From contig NZ_BCTC01000003.1 of NCBI RefSeq assembly GCF_001571085.1, positions 1 through 64,000 on the forward strand: DNA of 64,000 nt. Reading direction: 5' to 3'. The notes under the pieces are model-generated. The model did no database searches, had not been told where the DNA came from, and saw only the letters and a list, made by a program, of their open reading frames with translations. Both the position numbers and the translations under genes were made by a program. Of this stretch, positions 52,413 to 61,400 are shown one piece after another (the first letter of the stretch is position 1; every line of letters begins with the position of its first letter). This stretch comes from Azohydromonas lata NBRC 102462. GTDB taxonomy: Bacteria; Pseudomonadota; Gammaproteobacteria; Burkholderiales; Burkholderiaceae_C.

Positions 52413-53375
52413 ATGTCCCTCACCCGTTTCCTGGCCGCTGCCGCGTTCTCTTGGCTCGCGGCCGGCTGCGCGCCGGTGGGCGGGCCGGACCCCAAAGCCG
52501 GCGCCCAGGCCGGCGTTCCAAGCGCCGCGCAGCCCATTGCCCCCGGCGTCTACCTCTTTCCCGGCCAGCACGCCGTGTGGGACGCCGCCCACGGCCGCGT
52601 CGCCAACACCGGGTTCATCCTGGGCAGCCGCTGCGCCGCGGTGATCGACAGCGGCGGCAGCCCGCAGCATGGGCGCGACCTGCTGGCCGCGCTGCGCGCC
52701 GTGAGCCCGCTGCCGGTGTGCTGGCTCGTCAACACCCACGTGCATCCGGACCACGTCATGGGCAACGGCGCCTTTGCCACGGCCAACGGCGGGCGGCCGC
52801 CGCAGATCGTGGGCCACCTGAAGCTTGCGGCGGCGCTGGCCGCGCGCGGCCCCTACTACCTGCGCGCGCTGCAGCGCGAGGGCGCCACGGACGTGCCTGA
52901 GCGCATCGCGCCGCCCACGCTGGCCGTGGCCGACCGCATGGAGCTGGACCTGGGCGGGCGCACGCTGCAGTTGCGCGCCTGGCCGACGGCCCACACCGAC
53001 GACGATCTCACCGTGCTGGACGACGCCAGCGGCACGCTGTGGCTGGGCGACCTCGCCTTCGACGGCCACCTGCCCGTGCTCGACGGCCGGCTGTTGGGCT
53101 GGCAGCAGGTGCTGCAGGACCTGGCCAAGGACAGCGGCGTGCGCCGCGCCGTGCCCGGCCATGGCCGCGTGATGGACCACTGGCCCGCGGATCTGCAGCC
53201 CACCGCCGCCTACCTCGCCGACCTGCGGCGCGAGGTGGAAGCCGCGCTGGGAAAAGGCCTGAGCCTGACCGAAACTCTGGAAGCCACCCGCCTGCCGGGA
53301 CAATGGCAGTTGGCGCCGGACTTCCATCGCCGCAACCTGACCACCGCCTACGCCGAGCTGGAGTGGGCGCGCTGA
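52413..53375 (+). CDS. MBL-fold zinc hydrolase of the quinoprotein relay set (type 2-like)
   Basis: 320 residues. A lipoprotein-like signal peptide (FSWLAAGC) may anchor it to the membrane. The metallo-beta-lactamase zinc motif is intact: H109-V-H111-P-D113-H114 in NTHVHPDHVMGNGAF, plus GDLAFDGHLP and PGHGRVMDHW. Such hydrolases recur in clusters with SoxYZ-like carriers and SRPBCC proteins near PQQ enzymes. The natural substrate is not known. It lies in a loosely packed plus-strand unit. Confidence 0.72.
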   Translation: MSLTRFLAAAAFSWLAAGCAPVGGPDPKAGAQAGVPSAAQPIAPGVYLFPGQHAVWDAAHGRVANTGFILGSRCAAVIDSGGSPQHGRDLLAALRAVSPLPVCWLVNTHVHPDHVMGNGAFATANGGRPPQIVGHLKLAAALAARGPYYLRALQREGATDVPERIAPPTLAVADRMELDLGGRTLQLRAWPTAHTDDDLTVLDDASGTLWLGDLAFDGHLPVLDGRLLGWQQVLQDLAKDSGVRRAVPGHGRVMDHWPADLQPTAAYLADLRREVEAALGKGLSLTETLEATRLPGQWQLAPDFHRRNLTTAYAELEWAR

Positions 53376-53471
53376 ACAGGCCGCGGCGGTGCCGTTCCCG
53401 CACCCGCACCCGGGCCCGCTGCCAGGCACTTGCCTCGCCCAGCAGTTCAGCAGTTTTCCGAGGAGGTCGCC

Positions 53472-54299
53472 ATGAAGCCGTCACTTCTTCACCGCCGCGA
53501 GGCGCTGGCCCTGTTGCTGGCCGCGCCGGCCGCCGCCCGCGCGCAACTGCGCACGGCCGAGGAGTCGGAGAACAACCCGCGCTGGCAGCAGCAGCGCGAG
53601 GCCCTGTTCGGCCGCCGTCCCATCGCCGAGGACGAGTCGCTCATTGCCCTGCAGGCGCCCGTGCGCGCGGAGGACGCGGCCGTCGTCCCCCTGGGCGTGC
53701 GCATGGGCTTCGCCCAGAGTGAACGCGGCTTGTCGGTGCGCCGCCTGGTGCTGGTCATAGACAACAACCCCTCGCCGCTGGCCGCGCAAATGGAGTACGG
53801 CCCGGCCAGCGGCCGTGCCGATTTCGAGACCCGCGTGCGCATCGACGAGTACGGGTTTGTCCGCGCCGTGGCCGAGCTCTCCGACGGCCGCCTGGTCATG
53901 AGCAAGCGTTTCGTCAAAGCCTCCGGCGGCTGCTCCGCGCCCCCGGGCAAGGACGCCGAGGCTGCCCGCGCCGCGTTGGGGCGCATGCGGCTGGCGGTGC
54001 AGGAGGACGCGCCGCCGGGTCAGCCCCTGCGCGCGCAGCTCATGGTCAGCCATCCCAACGACTCCGGGCTGGTGATGGACCAGGTGACGCGCATGTACAC
54101 CAAGGCCCAGTTCGTCCGGCACATCGCCCTGGCCTACGCCGGCGCGCCCCTGCTCCAGGCCGAGGTGGACTTTTCGCTCAGCGAGAACCCGCACCTGCGC
54201 TTCTGGCTCAAGGCCGAGCCGCGCGGCGGCGAGCTCGTCGCCCGCGTGGACGACACCGAGGGCCGTCACTTCGAGCAAAAGCTGCAGCTCTCGGCCTGA
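53472..54299 (+). CDS. Quinoprotein-associated SoxYZ-like carrier
   Basis: 275 residues. After a signal peptide (ALALLLAAPAAARAQ), the SoxY part ends ASGGCSAPPGKD, with a single Cys that would be the swinging-arm site. A SoxZ-like part (about 165-275) follows: MVSHPNDSGLVMDQVTRMYTKAQFVRHIALAYAG...FSLSENPHLRFWLKAEP. In relatives of the sulfur-oxidation system these domains carry sulfur intermediates; here fused, and tied to quinoproteins by context. The true role is unknown. AGGAGG precedes the ATG at 53472. Confidence 0.78.
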   Translation: MKPSLLHRREALALLLAAPAAARAQLRTAEESENNPRWQQQREALFGRRPIAEDESLIALQAPVRAEDAAVVPLGVRMGFAQSERGLSVRRLVLVIDNNPSPLAAQMEYGPASGRADFETRVRIDEYGFVRAVAELSDGRLVMSKRFVKASGGCSAPPGKDAEAARAALGRMRLAVQEDAPPGQPLRAQLMVSHPNDSGLVMDQVTRMYTKAQFVRHIALAYAGAPLLQAEVDFSLSENPHLRFWLKAEPRGGELVARVDDTEGRHFEQKLQLSA

Positions 54300-54318
54300 G
54301 CCGCGGCGCGCGCATGCC

Positions 54319-55344
54319 ATGCTGCCGGCCGTGCATGCATCGACTCCCCTGATCCCGCGCCGCCGCCTGGCACTGGCCGCGCTCGCCGCCCTGGCGGGCA
54401 CCGCGGCTGCGCCGGCGCTGTCCGCCGCGATGGCGAATCCGCCGCCCGCCCGCTACGGCGCCGCCCAGGCCGTGGCACCGGGCGTGTGGGTGCTGCCCGG
54501 CAGCCTGGAGGCGGCCGACGCCGGCAACCAGGACGCCGTGGGCAACCTGGGGGTGCTGGACACGCCCGCCGGTCCGGTCCTCGTCGAGACCGGCGGTTCC
54601 TCGCGCCTGGCGCGCTGGGCCATTGCCGAGGCACGGCGCCTGACCGGGCGCAAGCCGGTGCTGGCCGTCATCACGCAGGCGCGCCCGGAGTTCCTCATGG
54701 GCGGCGCCGCCTTTGCCGAGGCCGGCATTCCCGTGCTGGCGCACTCGGCCACGGCCGAGCTCATGGCGCAGCGCTGCCACGAGTGCCTGCGCCGGCTGCG
54801 CGCCGACTTGGGCGAGGCCGTGATGCGCGGCACGCGGCTGGTGCTGCCCGGCCGCCGCGTGGAAGGCAGCCAGGTGCTGGAGCTGGGCGGGCGGCGCATC
54901 GCGCTGCTGCACCTGGCGGGCCACACCGCGGGCGACCTGGTGGTGCTGGACGAGCGCAGCGGCGTGGCCTTTGGCGGCGCGCTGGTGCCCGCGGGGCGGG
55001 TGCCTGAAATCGACCCCGGCCGCGAAGCCGCGCCCTGGCGCGAGGCGCTGCGCCGCCTGGCCGGCCAGCCGGGGCTGCGCACCCTGGTGCCGGGCTACGG
55101 CGCGCCGGGCGCGGCGCCGGCGCTCATCGCGTCCGTCGAGAGCTACCTGGCGGCGCTGGAGGCGCAGGTGCAGGCGCTGCTGGACGGCGGTGCCGACCTG
55201 CTGGAAGCCCAGCGCCGGGTGGAGCTGGCCGACTGGCGCACGGCAGCGCGCTACGAGGCCTTCCACAAGCGCAACGTGCAGCGCCAGTACCTGGCCGCCG
55301 AGCTGCGCTGGCTGGCCGCGCCTGAGGCCACGCCGCAGCGCTGA
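54319..55344 (+). CDS. MBL-fold protein (type 1-like) with degraded zinc site
   Basis: 341 residues, exported (signal peptide about 15-38). The MBL fold is recognisable (GNLGVLDTPAGPVLVETGGSSRLARW; LHLAGHTAGDLVVLDERSG). However the HxHxDH motif is TQARPEF at residues 119-125, the usual GDLLF segment is FGGALVP, and PGHG is PGYGAPG; only the AGHTAGD histidine remains. It is probably a non-metal pseudoenzyme or divergent protein. The 27-residue C-terminal helix is well conserved. It ends the quinoprotein relay set. Confidence 0.7.
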   Translation: MLPAVHASTPLIPRRRLALAALAALAGTAAAPALSAAMANPPPARYGAAQAVAPGVWVLPGSLEAADAGNQDAVGNLGVLDTPAGPVLVETGGSSRLARWAIAEARRLTGRKPVLAVITQARPEFLMGGAAFAEAGIPVLAHSATAELMAQRCHECLRRLRADLGEAVMRGTRLVLPGRRVEGSQVLELGGRRIALLHLAGHTAGDLVVLDERSGVAFGGALVPAGRVPEIDPGREAAPWREALRRLAGQPGLRTLVPGYGAPGAAPALIASVESYLAALEAQVQALLDGGADLLEAQRRVELADWRTAARYEAFHKRNVQRQYLAAELRWLAAPEATPQR

Positions 55345-55823
55345 CGGCCACGCCTTGCACCGCGGCGTGCGACGTTGCGCGCGCAGCGTTGCAAAAACGC
55401 CTAATGGATGTGGGCAGCGGGCAACGGATTACCCGAGTGTTCTTCTCGGTTGTGCCTGCACAGGCCGTGCGTGGCGGTTGAGGCCGGAACGGCCCGTTTT
55501 GGGTGCAAACCCGCATGCAACGGGCGCCGCCGGGGTGGTTGCGCCCGCATGGGCCGTGTCCTGGGGTGGGGAGCAGCCCGCAGGCCGGCCGCGCGGCAGC
55601 CGCCGCGTTGCTACCGACCGCCACAACGCTGCAAGGTGAAGCAAAGGCGCCGTCGGCTAGATGGTGGAAACCCGAACCGGTGCCAAGTTTTGAGACGGAC
55701 CACACTTGCGTTCGCCGAGAAACCAGCCGGTATCGCCCAGCGCGATGCGGCCTCTGGTGCCGGCACGGCCCGTCGGTTCGAGAGTCGTCCGCGCCCACGC
55801 ATTCCATCTAAGGAGACCTGCAC
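55345..55823. other. 479-bp leader before the porin gene
   Basis: No gene is visible. GCGTT-GCAAA-AACGC (about 55387-55401) forms a small hairpin near the left end. AAGGAG lies eight bases before the porin start. It probably contains the porin promoter and a long untranslated leader; I see no certain box. Confidence 0.5.
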
Positions 55824-56888
55824 ATGAAACTCAAGCACAGCCTGATCGCACTGGCCGCCCTGGCCGCCGTCTCGGCCGCCAACGCCCAATCCAACGTCAC
55901 TCTGTACGGCCGCGTGGACCTGGGCTACCAGTACACCAACAAGACCACCGCCGCCGGCGACGGCCTGTCCGAGCTCTACAACGGCGGCATCGCTCCGAGC
56001 ATCTGGGGCCTGCGCGGCACGGAAGACCTGGGCAGCGGCCTGAGCGCCTTCTTCAACCTGGAAAGCCATATCAACGCCGACACCGGCGCGACCACCGGCG
56101 GACTGTTCCGTCGCCAGGCCAACGTCGGTGTCAAGGGTGCTTTCGGCTCGGTGGCCCTGGGCCGCCAGTACTCGCCGGCCCTGCTGGCGCACCTGGGCAC
56201 CGACCCGCGCGGCATGAAGGAGCAGCTCTCCGGCCTGTATCCCTACGCGCTGAACCAGATTCAAGCCGCCTCCCCCGCTTCTCCCAGCAGCGACATCGGC
56301 GTGTTCCTGGGCAACGCGGTGTCCTACAGCAACAGCTTCGGCCCGGTGAACGTGGGTGCGGCCTACGCTTTCGGCGAGCAGGCCGGCCGCGGTGGCGCGG
56401 GCAAGGTCGCCTCCCTCGGCGCCTCCTACACCGGCCCGGTGACCGTGTCGGCCTCGTACCAGCAGACCACCAACATCGCGGCAGCCACGGGCGACGTCAA
56501 GCAGTACGGCCTGGGCGCCGCGCTGCCGCTGGGTCCGGTCAAGGTCAAGGGCATTTACCTGCACACCAAGTCCGACGCGGGCGTGGTCGCGGCCGGCCGC
56601 GAGACCAAGGTGGACGTGTGGGGCCTGGGCGTGGACTACGCCTTCGGCGCCAACACCGTCACCCTGGCCTACTACCAGGGCAAGGACAAGAAGGCCGCCG
56701 ACGACAAGACCAAGACCCTGGTCCTGAGCGACGACTACGCCCTGTCCAAGCGCACCACGCTGTACGCGCAAGTGGCCGTCGCTGACGCCAATGCCGGCGC
56801 GTCCTCGCTGACCTCCATCAGCTCGCGCCAGCCTGTGGCCGGCGAGAAGACCACGACCTTCGGCGTGGGCGTCAAGCACGACTTCTGA
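55824..56888 (+). CDS. Gram-negative porin, Comamonas/Burkholderia type
   Basis: 354 residues. The signal peptide is MKLKHSLIALAALAAVSAANAQ. The trimeric porin barrel begins SNVTLYGRVDLGYQYTNKT and includes SIWGLRGTEDLGSGLSAFFNLES, FRRQANVGVKGAFGSVALGRQY and the terminal GVGVKHDF with Phe. AAGGAG precedes the start and a terminator follows. It is a general diffusion porin, not obviously tied to methylotrophy. Codon use suggests high expression. Confidence 0.9.
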   Translation: MKLKHSLIALAALAAVSAANAQSNVTLYGRVDLGYQYTNKTTAAGDGLSELYNGGIAPSIWGLRGTEDLGSGLSAFFNLESHINADTGATTGGLFRRQANVGVKGAFGSVALGRQYSPALLAHLGTDPRGMKEQLSGLYPYALNQIQAASPASPSSDIGVFLGNAVSYSNSFGPVNVGAAYAFGEQAGRGGAGKVASLGASYTGPVTVSASYQQTTNIAAATGDVKQYGLGAALPLGPVKVKGIYLHTKSDAGVVAAGRETKVDVWGLGVDYAFGANTVTLAYYQGKDKKAADDKTKTLVLSDDYALSKRTTLYAQVAVADANAGASSLTSISSRQPVAGEKTTTFGVGVKHDF

Positions 56889-56915
56889 TCCCGTTTCTTC
56901 GAAGATCCTGTTCAG

Positions 56916-56945
56916 GGGCGGTGCCGCAAGGCACCGCCCTTTTTT
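56916..56945 (+). terminator. Intrinsic terminator after the porin gene
   Basis: A 10-bp stem (GGGCGGTGCC / GGCACCGCCC) with a GCAA loop is followed by TTTTTT. Confidence 0.92.
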
Positions 56946-56971
56946 CATGGGCGCGGCCCTTTCAGCCGCCT

Positions 56972-57667
56972 TCAGCGGCAAAAGCGTCCGCCGCCCATCT
57001 CCAGGTGCAGGTGGTCGGCATGGGCGGCGTTGTAGTCGGGCCCCAGCACGCCGTTGAAGCTGCGGCAGCCGCCGCGGTGCACCTCGCGCAGGAAGCTGCC
57101 GGCGGGCGACTTGGCATCGCGCCAGTCGCGCAGCACGCTCACGCGGCGACCGTCGGCCAGGGTGAAGCCGGCCACGTCCAGCGCGTCGGCTTGCGCATGG
57201 CGGCTGCGCCGGCCCGCGCGCCCGGCCACGTCGCGGCAGGCCAGGCTGCCCAGGTGCTGCATGCGCGCCACGGGCGCGCCCAACAGTTCCTGCGCCGCCG
57301 GCTGCACCACGTGCGTTTCCCACAGCGCCAGCGCCACGGCGCCGCGGCAGCTCAACAGAAAAGGCGTCTCCAGCGCGAAGGCCGTGCGCGTGACGCGCAC
57401 CGCGTCGGTGAGGCGGCAGCCCTGGCCCACCTCGCGGTCGGGCACGGGCGTGGCCTGCAGTTGCGGCGCTTCGTCCAGCACGGCGCGGCACAGCGCCGCA
57501 TCACGCCCAAGCCGCGACAGCTTGAACGGCGTGAGCAGATTGGGCTTGTCGGCAATGCGCAGCGGCGCCCAGGGCAGCCAGCGCTCGGGGATGCCCCCGC
57601 GCCCCTGCGGCGAGGGCAGCGCCAGCAGCACCAGCAGCAGCACCGCCAGGCGTAGGAAGTCGGCCAT
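56972..57667 (-). CDS. Extensin-like C-terminal domain protein
   Basis: 231 residues. A short hydrophobic N-terminus (FLRLAVLLLVLLALP) is probably a signal or anchor. The extensin-like domain is visible (CRAVLDEAPQ, VGQGCRLTDAVRVTR, LACRDVAGRAG, SRHAQADALDVAGFTLADGRRVSV, HADHLHLEMGGGRFC). The HAD-H-x-H cluster near the end resembles a peptidase-like zinc site (VanY/extensin relatives). The role is unknown, probably envelope-associated. It is 33 bases downstream of marC on the same strand. Confidence 0.75.
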   Translation of the reverse strand: MADFLRLAVLLLVLLALPSPQGRGGIPERWLPWAPLRIADKPNLLTPFKLSRLGRDAALCRAVLDEAPQLQATPVPDREVGQGCRLTDAVRVTRTAFALETPFLLSCRGAVALALWETHVVQPAAQELLGAPVARMQHLGSLACRDVAGRAGRRSRHAQADALDVAGFTLADGRRVSVLRDWRDAKSPAGSFLREVHRGGCRSFNGVLGPDYNAAHADHLHLEMGGGRFCR

Positions 57668-57700
57668 GCCGCGCCGCCCGGCAAGGGCGGTGCCGGGGCC

Positions 57701-58294
57701 TCAGCCCCCGAAGAAGTAGCGCTTGATCCCGGCCAGGATCATTTCCACGGCGATGGCGGTGAGCACCAGCCCCATGAGCTTTTCCATGGCGCTGACCACC
57801 GAGTCGCCCAACAGCCGGCGCATGCGCTCGCTGGCCAGCATCACCACGCCGCACACCGCCATGGCCACGGTCAGCGCGGCCACCCAGTCGGCCATGCGTT
57901 GCGGCGCGCGCGAGGCCAGCAGCAGCACCGTGGCCATGGCCGAGGGGCCGGCCAGCAGCGGCACGGCCAGCGGAAAGATGAAGGGCTCGCGCGCCTCGGC
58001 GGCATAGAGGCTGCCGCCGCTGGCGAAGATCATGCGCATGGCGATCACGAGCAGGATCACCCCGCCGGCCACCTCCAGCGAACGCTCCGACAGGTGCATC
58101 AACTCCAGGAAGTGCTTGCCGCCGAACATGAAGCCCAGCAGCACCAGGAAGGCGATGGCCGTCTCGCGCAGCGCCACGCGCGTGCGGCGCTGCGGCGGCA
58201 CGCCGCGCAGCACCGAGATGAACACGGGCAGGCTGCCCAGCGGGTCCAGCACCAGCAGCAACAGCACCAGGGCGGAAACAAACGTGTGTTCCAA
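57701..58294 (-). CDS. MarC-family integral membrane protein
   Basis: 197 residues with about six membrane segments (LVLLLLVLDPLGSLPVFISVL; AIAFLVLLGFMFGG; VAGGVILLVIAMRMIF; FPLAVPLLAGPSAMATVLLLA; VAALTVAMAVCGVVMLA; GLVLTAIAVEMILAGI). The DPLG and AVPLLAGPSA motifs are family hallmarks. Transport function remains unproven in the family. The start is at the ATG 58294. Shares a divergent region with putA. Confidence 0.85.
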   Translation of the reverse strand: MEHTFVSALVLLLLVLDPLGSLPVFISVLRGVPPQRRTRVALRETAIAFLVLLGFMFGGKHFLELMHLSERSLEVAGGVILLVIAMRMIFASGGSLYAAEAREPFIFPLAVPLLAGPSAMATVLLLASRAPQRMADWVAALTVAMAVCGVVMLASERMRRLLGDSVVSAMEKLMGLVLTAIAVEMILAGIKRYFFGG

Positions 58295-58462
58295 GGGATC
58301 GGTTCCTCCAGACGTGTGAATGCGCGGCGGACCTCGTGAGCCCGACGTGGCGATGTCCGCGCCGCGGTGGCGGCGGGGGCGCGCATCCTACGATGCGCCG
58401 GCGCCGCGCTGGCTGCCCAGCGGCGCGGCCGGGCAACACGCCCAACGGAAGGACCGGACCGG

Positions 58463-61400
58463 ATGGAACGCATGGAAATCCCCTTCTTCCTGGACTTCGC
58501 CGGCCAGTTGCAGCCGCAGTCCGTGCTGCGCGCGGCCATCACCGCGGCCTGCCGGCGCCCGGAAAGCGAAGCCCTGGCGCCGCTGCTGGGCGCGGCGCGC
58601 CTGGCGCCGGCGCAGGCCGCTGCGGCGCACACGCTGGCCGCGTCGCTGGCGCGGCGGCTGCGCGAGCGCGCCACCGGCGGCTCGCGGGAAGGGCTGGTGC
58701 CGGGGCTGATGCGGGAGTTCTCGCTGTCCTCCCAGGAGGGCGTGGCGCTGATGTGCCTGGCCGAGGCGCTGCTGCGCATCCCCGACACCGCCACGCGCGA
58801 CGCGCTGATCCGCGACAAGCTGGGCGAGGGCGATTGGGCCGCACACTTGGGCCGCAGCGGCTCCAAGTTCGTCAACGCCGCCGCCTGGGGCCTGCTGTTG
58901 GGCGGCCGCATGGTCCAGAACAACGGCGAGACGGGGCTGCGCCACGCGCTGAACCGCGTGCTGGCCCGCAGCGGCGAGCCGCTGCTGCGCAAGGGCGTGG
59001 ACCTGGCCATGCGGCTGTTGGGCGAGCAGTTCGTCTGCGGCCAGACCATTGGCGAAGCCCTCTCCCGCGCCCGCCGCCGCGAGTCCCAAGGCTTCACGTA
59101 CTCCTTCGACATGCTGGGCGAGGCGGCGCTGACGCAGGAAGACGCCCAGCGCTACACCGCCGCCTACGAGCACGCCATACATGCCCTGGGTATCGCCCTG
59201 GCCGGGCGCGGCCTGCTGGAAGGGCCGGGCATCTCCATCAAGCTGTCGGCGCTGCACCCGCGCTACTGTCGCGCGCAGCACGGGCGGGTCATGGACGAGC
59301 TGTATCCCCGCCTGCTGCACCTGGCGCTGCTGGCGCAGCACCACGGCATCGCCTTGAACCTGGACGCCGAGGAGGCCGACCGGCTGGAGCTGTCGCTGGA
59401 CCTGCTGCAGCGCCTGTGCGGCGAAACGGCGCTGGCCGGCTGGAACGGCCTGGGCCTGGCCGTGCAGGCCTACCAAAAGCGCAGCCCGCACGTGATCGGC
59501 TTTTGCATAGACCTCGCCCGGCGCAGCCGGCGGCGCCTGATGCTGCGGCTGGTCAAGGGCGCGTACTGGGACAGCGAGATCAAGCGCGCCCAAGTGGACG
59601 GCCTGGAGGACTACGCCGTCTTCACCCGCAAGGCGCATACCGACGTGGCGTATCTGGCCTGCGCGCGGCGGGTGCTGGCGGCACCGGAGGCCGTCTACCC
59701 GCAGTTCGCCACCCACAACGCCCACACCGTGGCCGCGCTGGTGCAGATGGCCGGCGACTGGGCGCCCGGCCGCTACGAGTTCCAGTGCCTGCACGGCATG
59801 GGCGAGCCGCTGTACGAGATGGTCGTCCCGCCCATGTCCGAGGGCGGGCTTGGGCGCCCCTGCCGCATCTACGCCCCCGTGGGCACGCACGAGACGCTGC
59901 TGGCCTACCTGGTGCGGCGGCTGCTGGAGAACGGGGCCAACACGAGCTTCGTCAACCGCATCGCCGATGCCTCGGTGGCCGTGGACACGCTGGTGGCCGA
60001 CCCGGTGGCGCTGGTGGAGCGCGCCGCGCAGGCCGAAGGCGCGGCCGGGCTGCCGCATGCCGCCATCCCGCTGCCGCGCAACCTCTTTGGCGGCCAGCGG
60101 CTGAACGCCTGCGGCGTGGACCTCGCCAACGAGCACCGGCTGGCCTCGCTGGCCGCGGGACTGCTGCACGGCGTGCGGCGCGACTGGTCGGCTGCGCCGC
60201 TGGTGGCGGGCCAGCCGCGCCCGGGCGACCTGCCGCAACCCGTGCTCAACCCGGCCGACCGGCGCGACCGCGTGGGCACCGTGCACGAGGCACGGCCGGA
60301 AGAGGTCAAGGAAGCGCTGGACGCCGCCGCCGCCGTGCAGCCGGCCTGGGGCGACACGCCGCCCGCACAGCGCGCCGACCTGCTGGAGCGCGCCGCCGAC
60401 GCGCTGGAGGACCAGCTCCAGTGGCTGGTGGGCCTGATCGTCCGCGAGGCCGGCAAGACCGTGCCCGCCGCCGTGGGCGAGGTGCGCGAGGCCGTGGACG
60501 CGCTGCGCTACGCCGCGCTTCAGGCCCGCACCGCGTTGGGCGAAGGGGCGCTGCCGCTGGGCCCCATCGCCTGCATCAGCCCCTGGAATTTCCCGCTGGC
60601 GATCTTCACCGGCCAGCTCGCCGCGGCCCTGGCCGCGGGCAACGCCGTGATCTGCAAGCCCGCCCGCCAGACCCCGCTGGTGGCCGCCGAGATGGTGAAG
60701 CTGCTGCACGCGGCCGGCGTGCCCGGCGCGGCGCTGCAACTGCTGCCCGGCAGCGGCGAGGCGGTGGGCATGGCACTGGCGTCGGATGAGCGCGTGCGCG
60801 GCGTGCTGTTCACCGGATCGACCACCGTCGCCAGGCGGCTGCGGGAAGTGCTGGCCGGCCGGCTGGACGCGCAAGGCGCCCCGCCGCTGCTGGTGGCCGA
60901 GACGGGCGGGCTCAACGCCATGCTGGTGGATTCCTCCGCGCTGGCCGAGCAGGTGGTGGCCGACGTGCTGGCCAGCGCCTTCGACAGCGCCGGCCAGCGC
61001 TGCTCGGCGCTGCGCGTGCTGTGCCTGCAGCAGGAGGTGGCCGAGCGCGTGCTGCACATGCTGCTGGGGGCGATGGCCGAGCTGCGCGTGGGCCGGCCGG
61101 ACGCGCTGTCCACCGACGTGGGCCCGGTCATCGACGAGGCCGCGCGCGCGGGCGTGGAAAAGCACGTGGATCGCATGCGCGCCCTGGGCCTGCGCGTGAC
61201 GCGGGCGGCACTGGACGAGTCGCTGCAGGCCAACGGCAGTTTCATCCAGCCGACCGTCATCGAGCTGGACGACTGGTCGCAGCTCCCCGGCGAGGTGTTT
61301 GGGCCGGTGCTGCACGTGCTGCGCTGGCGGCGCGACGGGTTGGAGGAATTGCTCAAGCACATGGAGGCCACGGGCTACGGCCTGACGCTGGGCCTGCACA

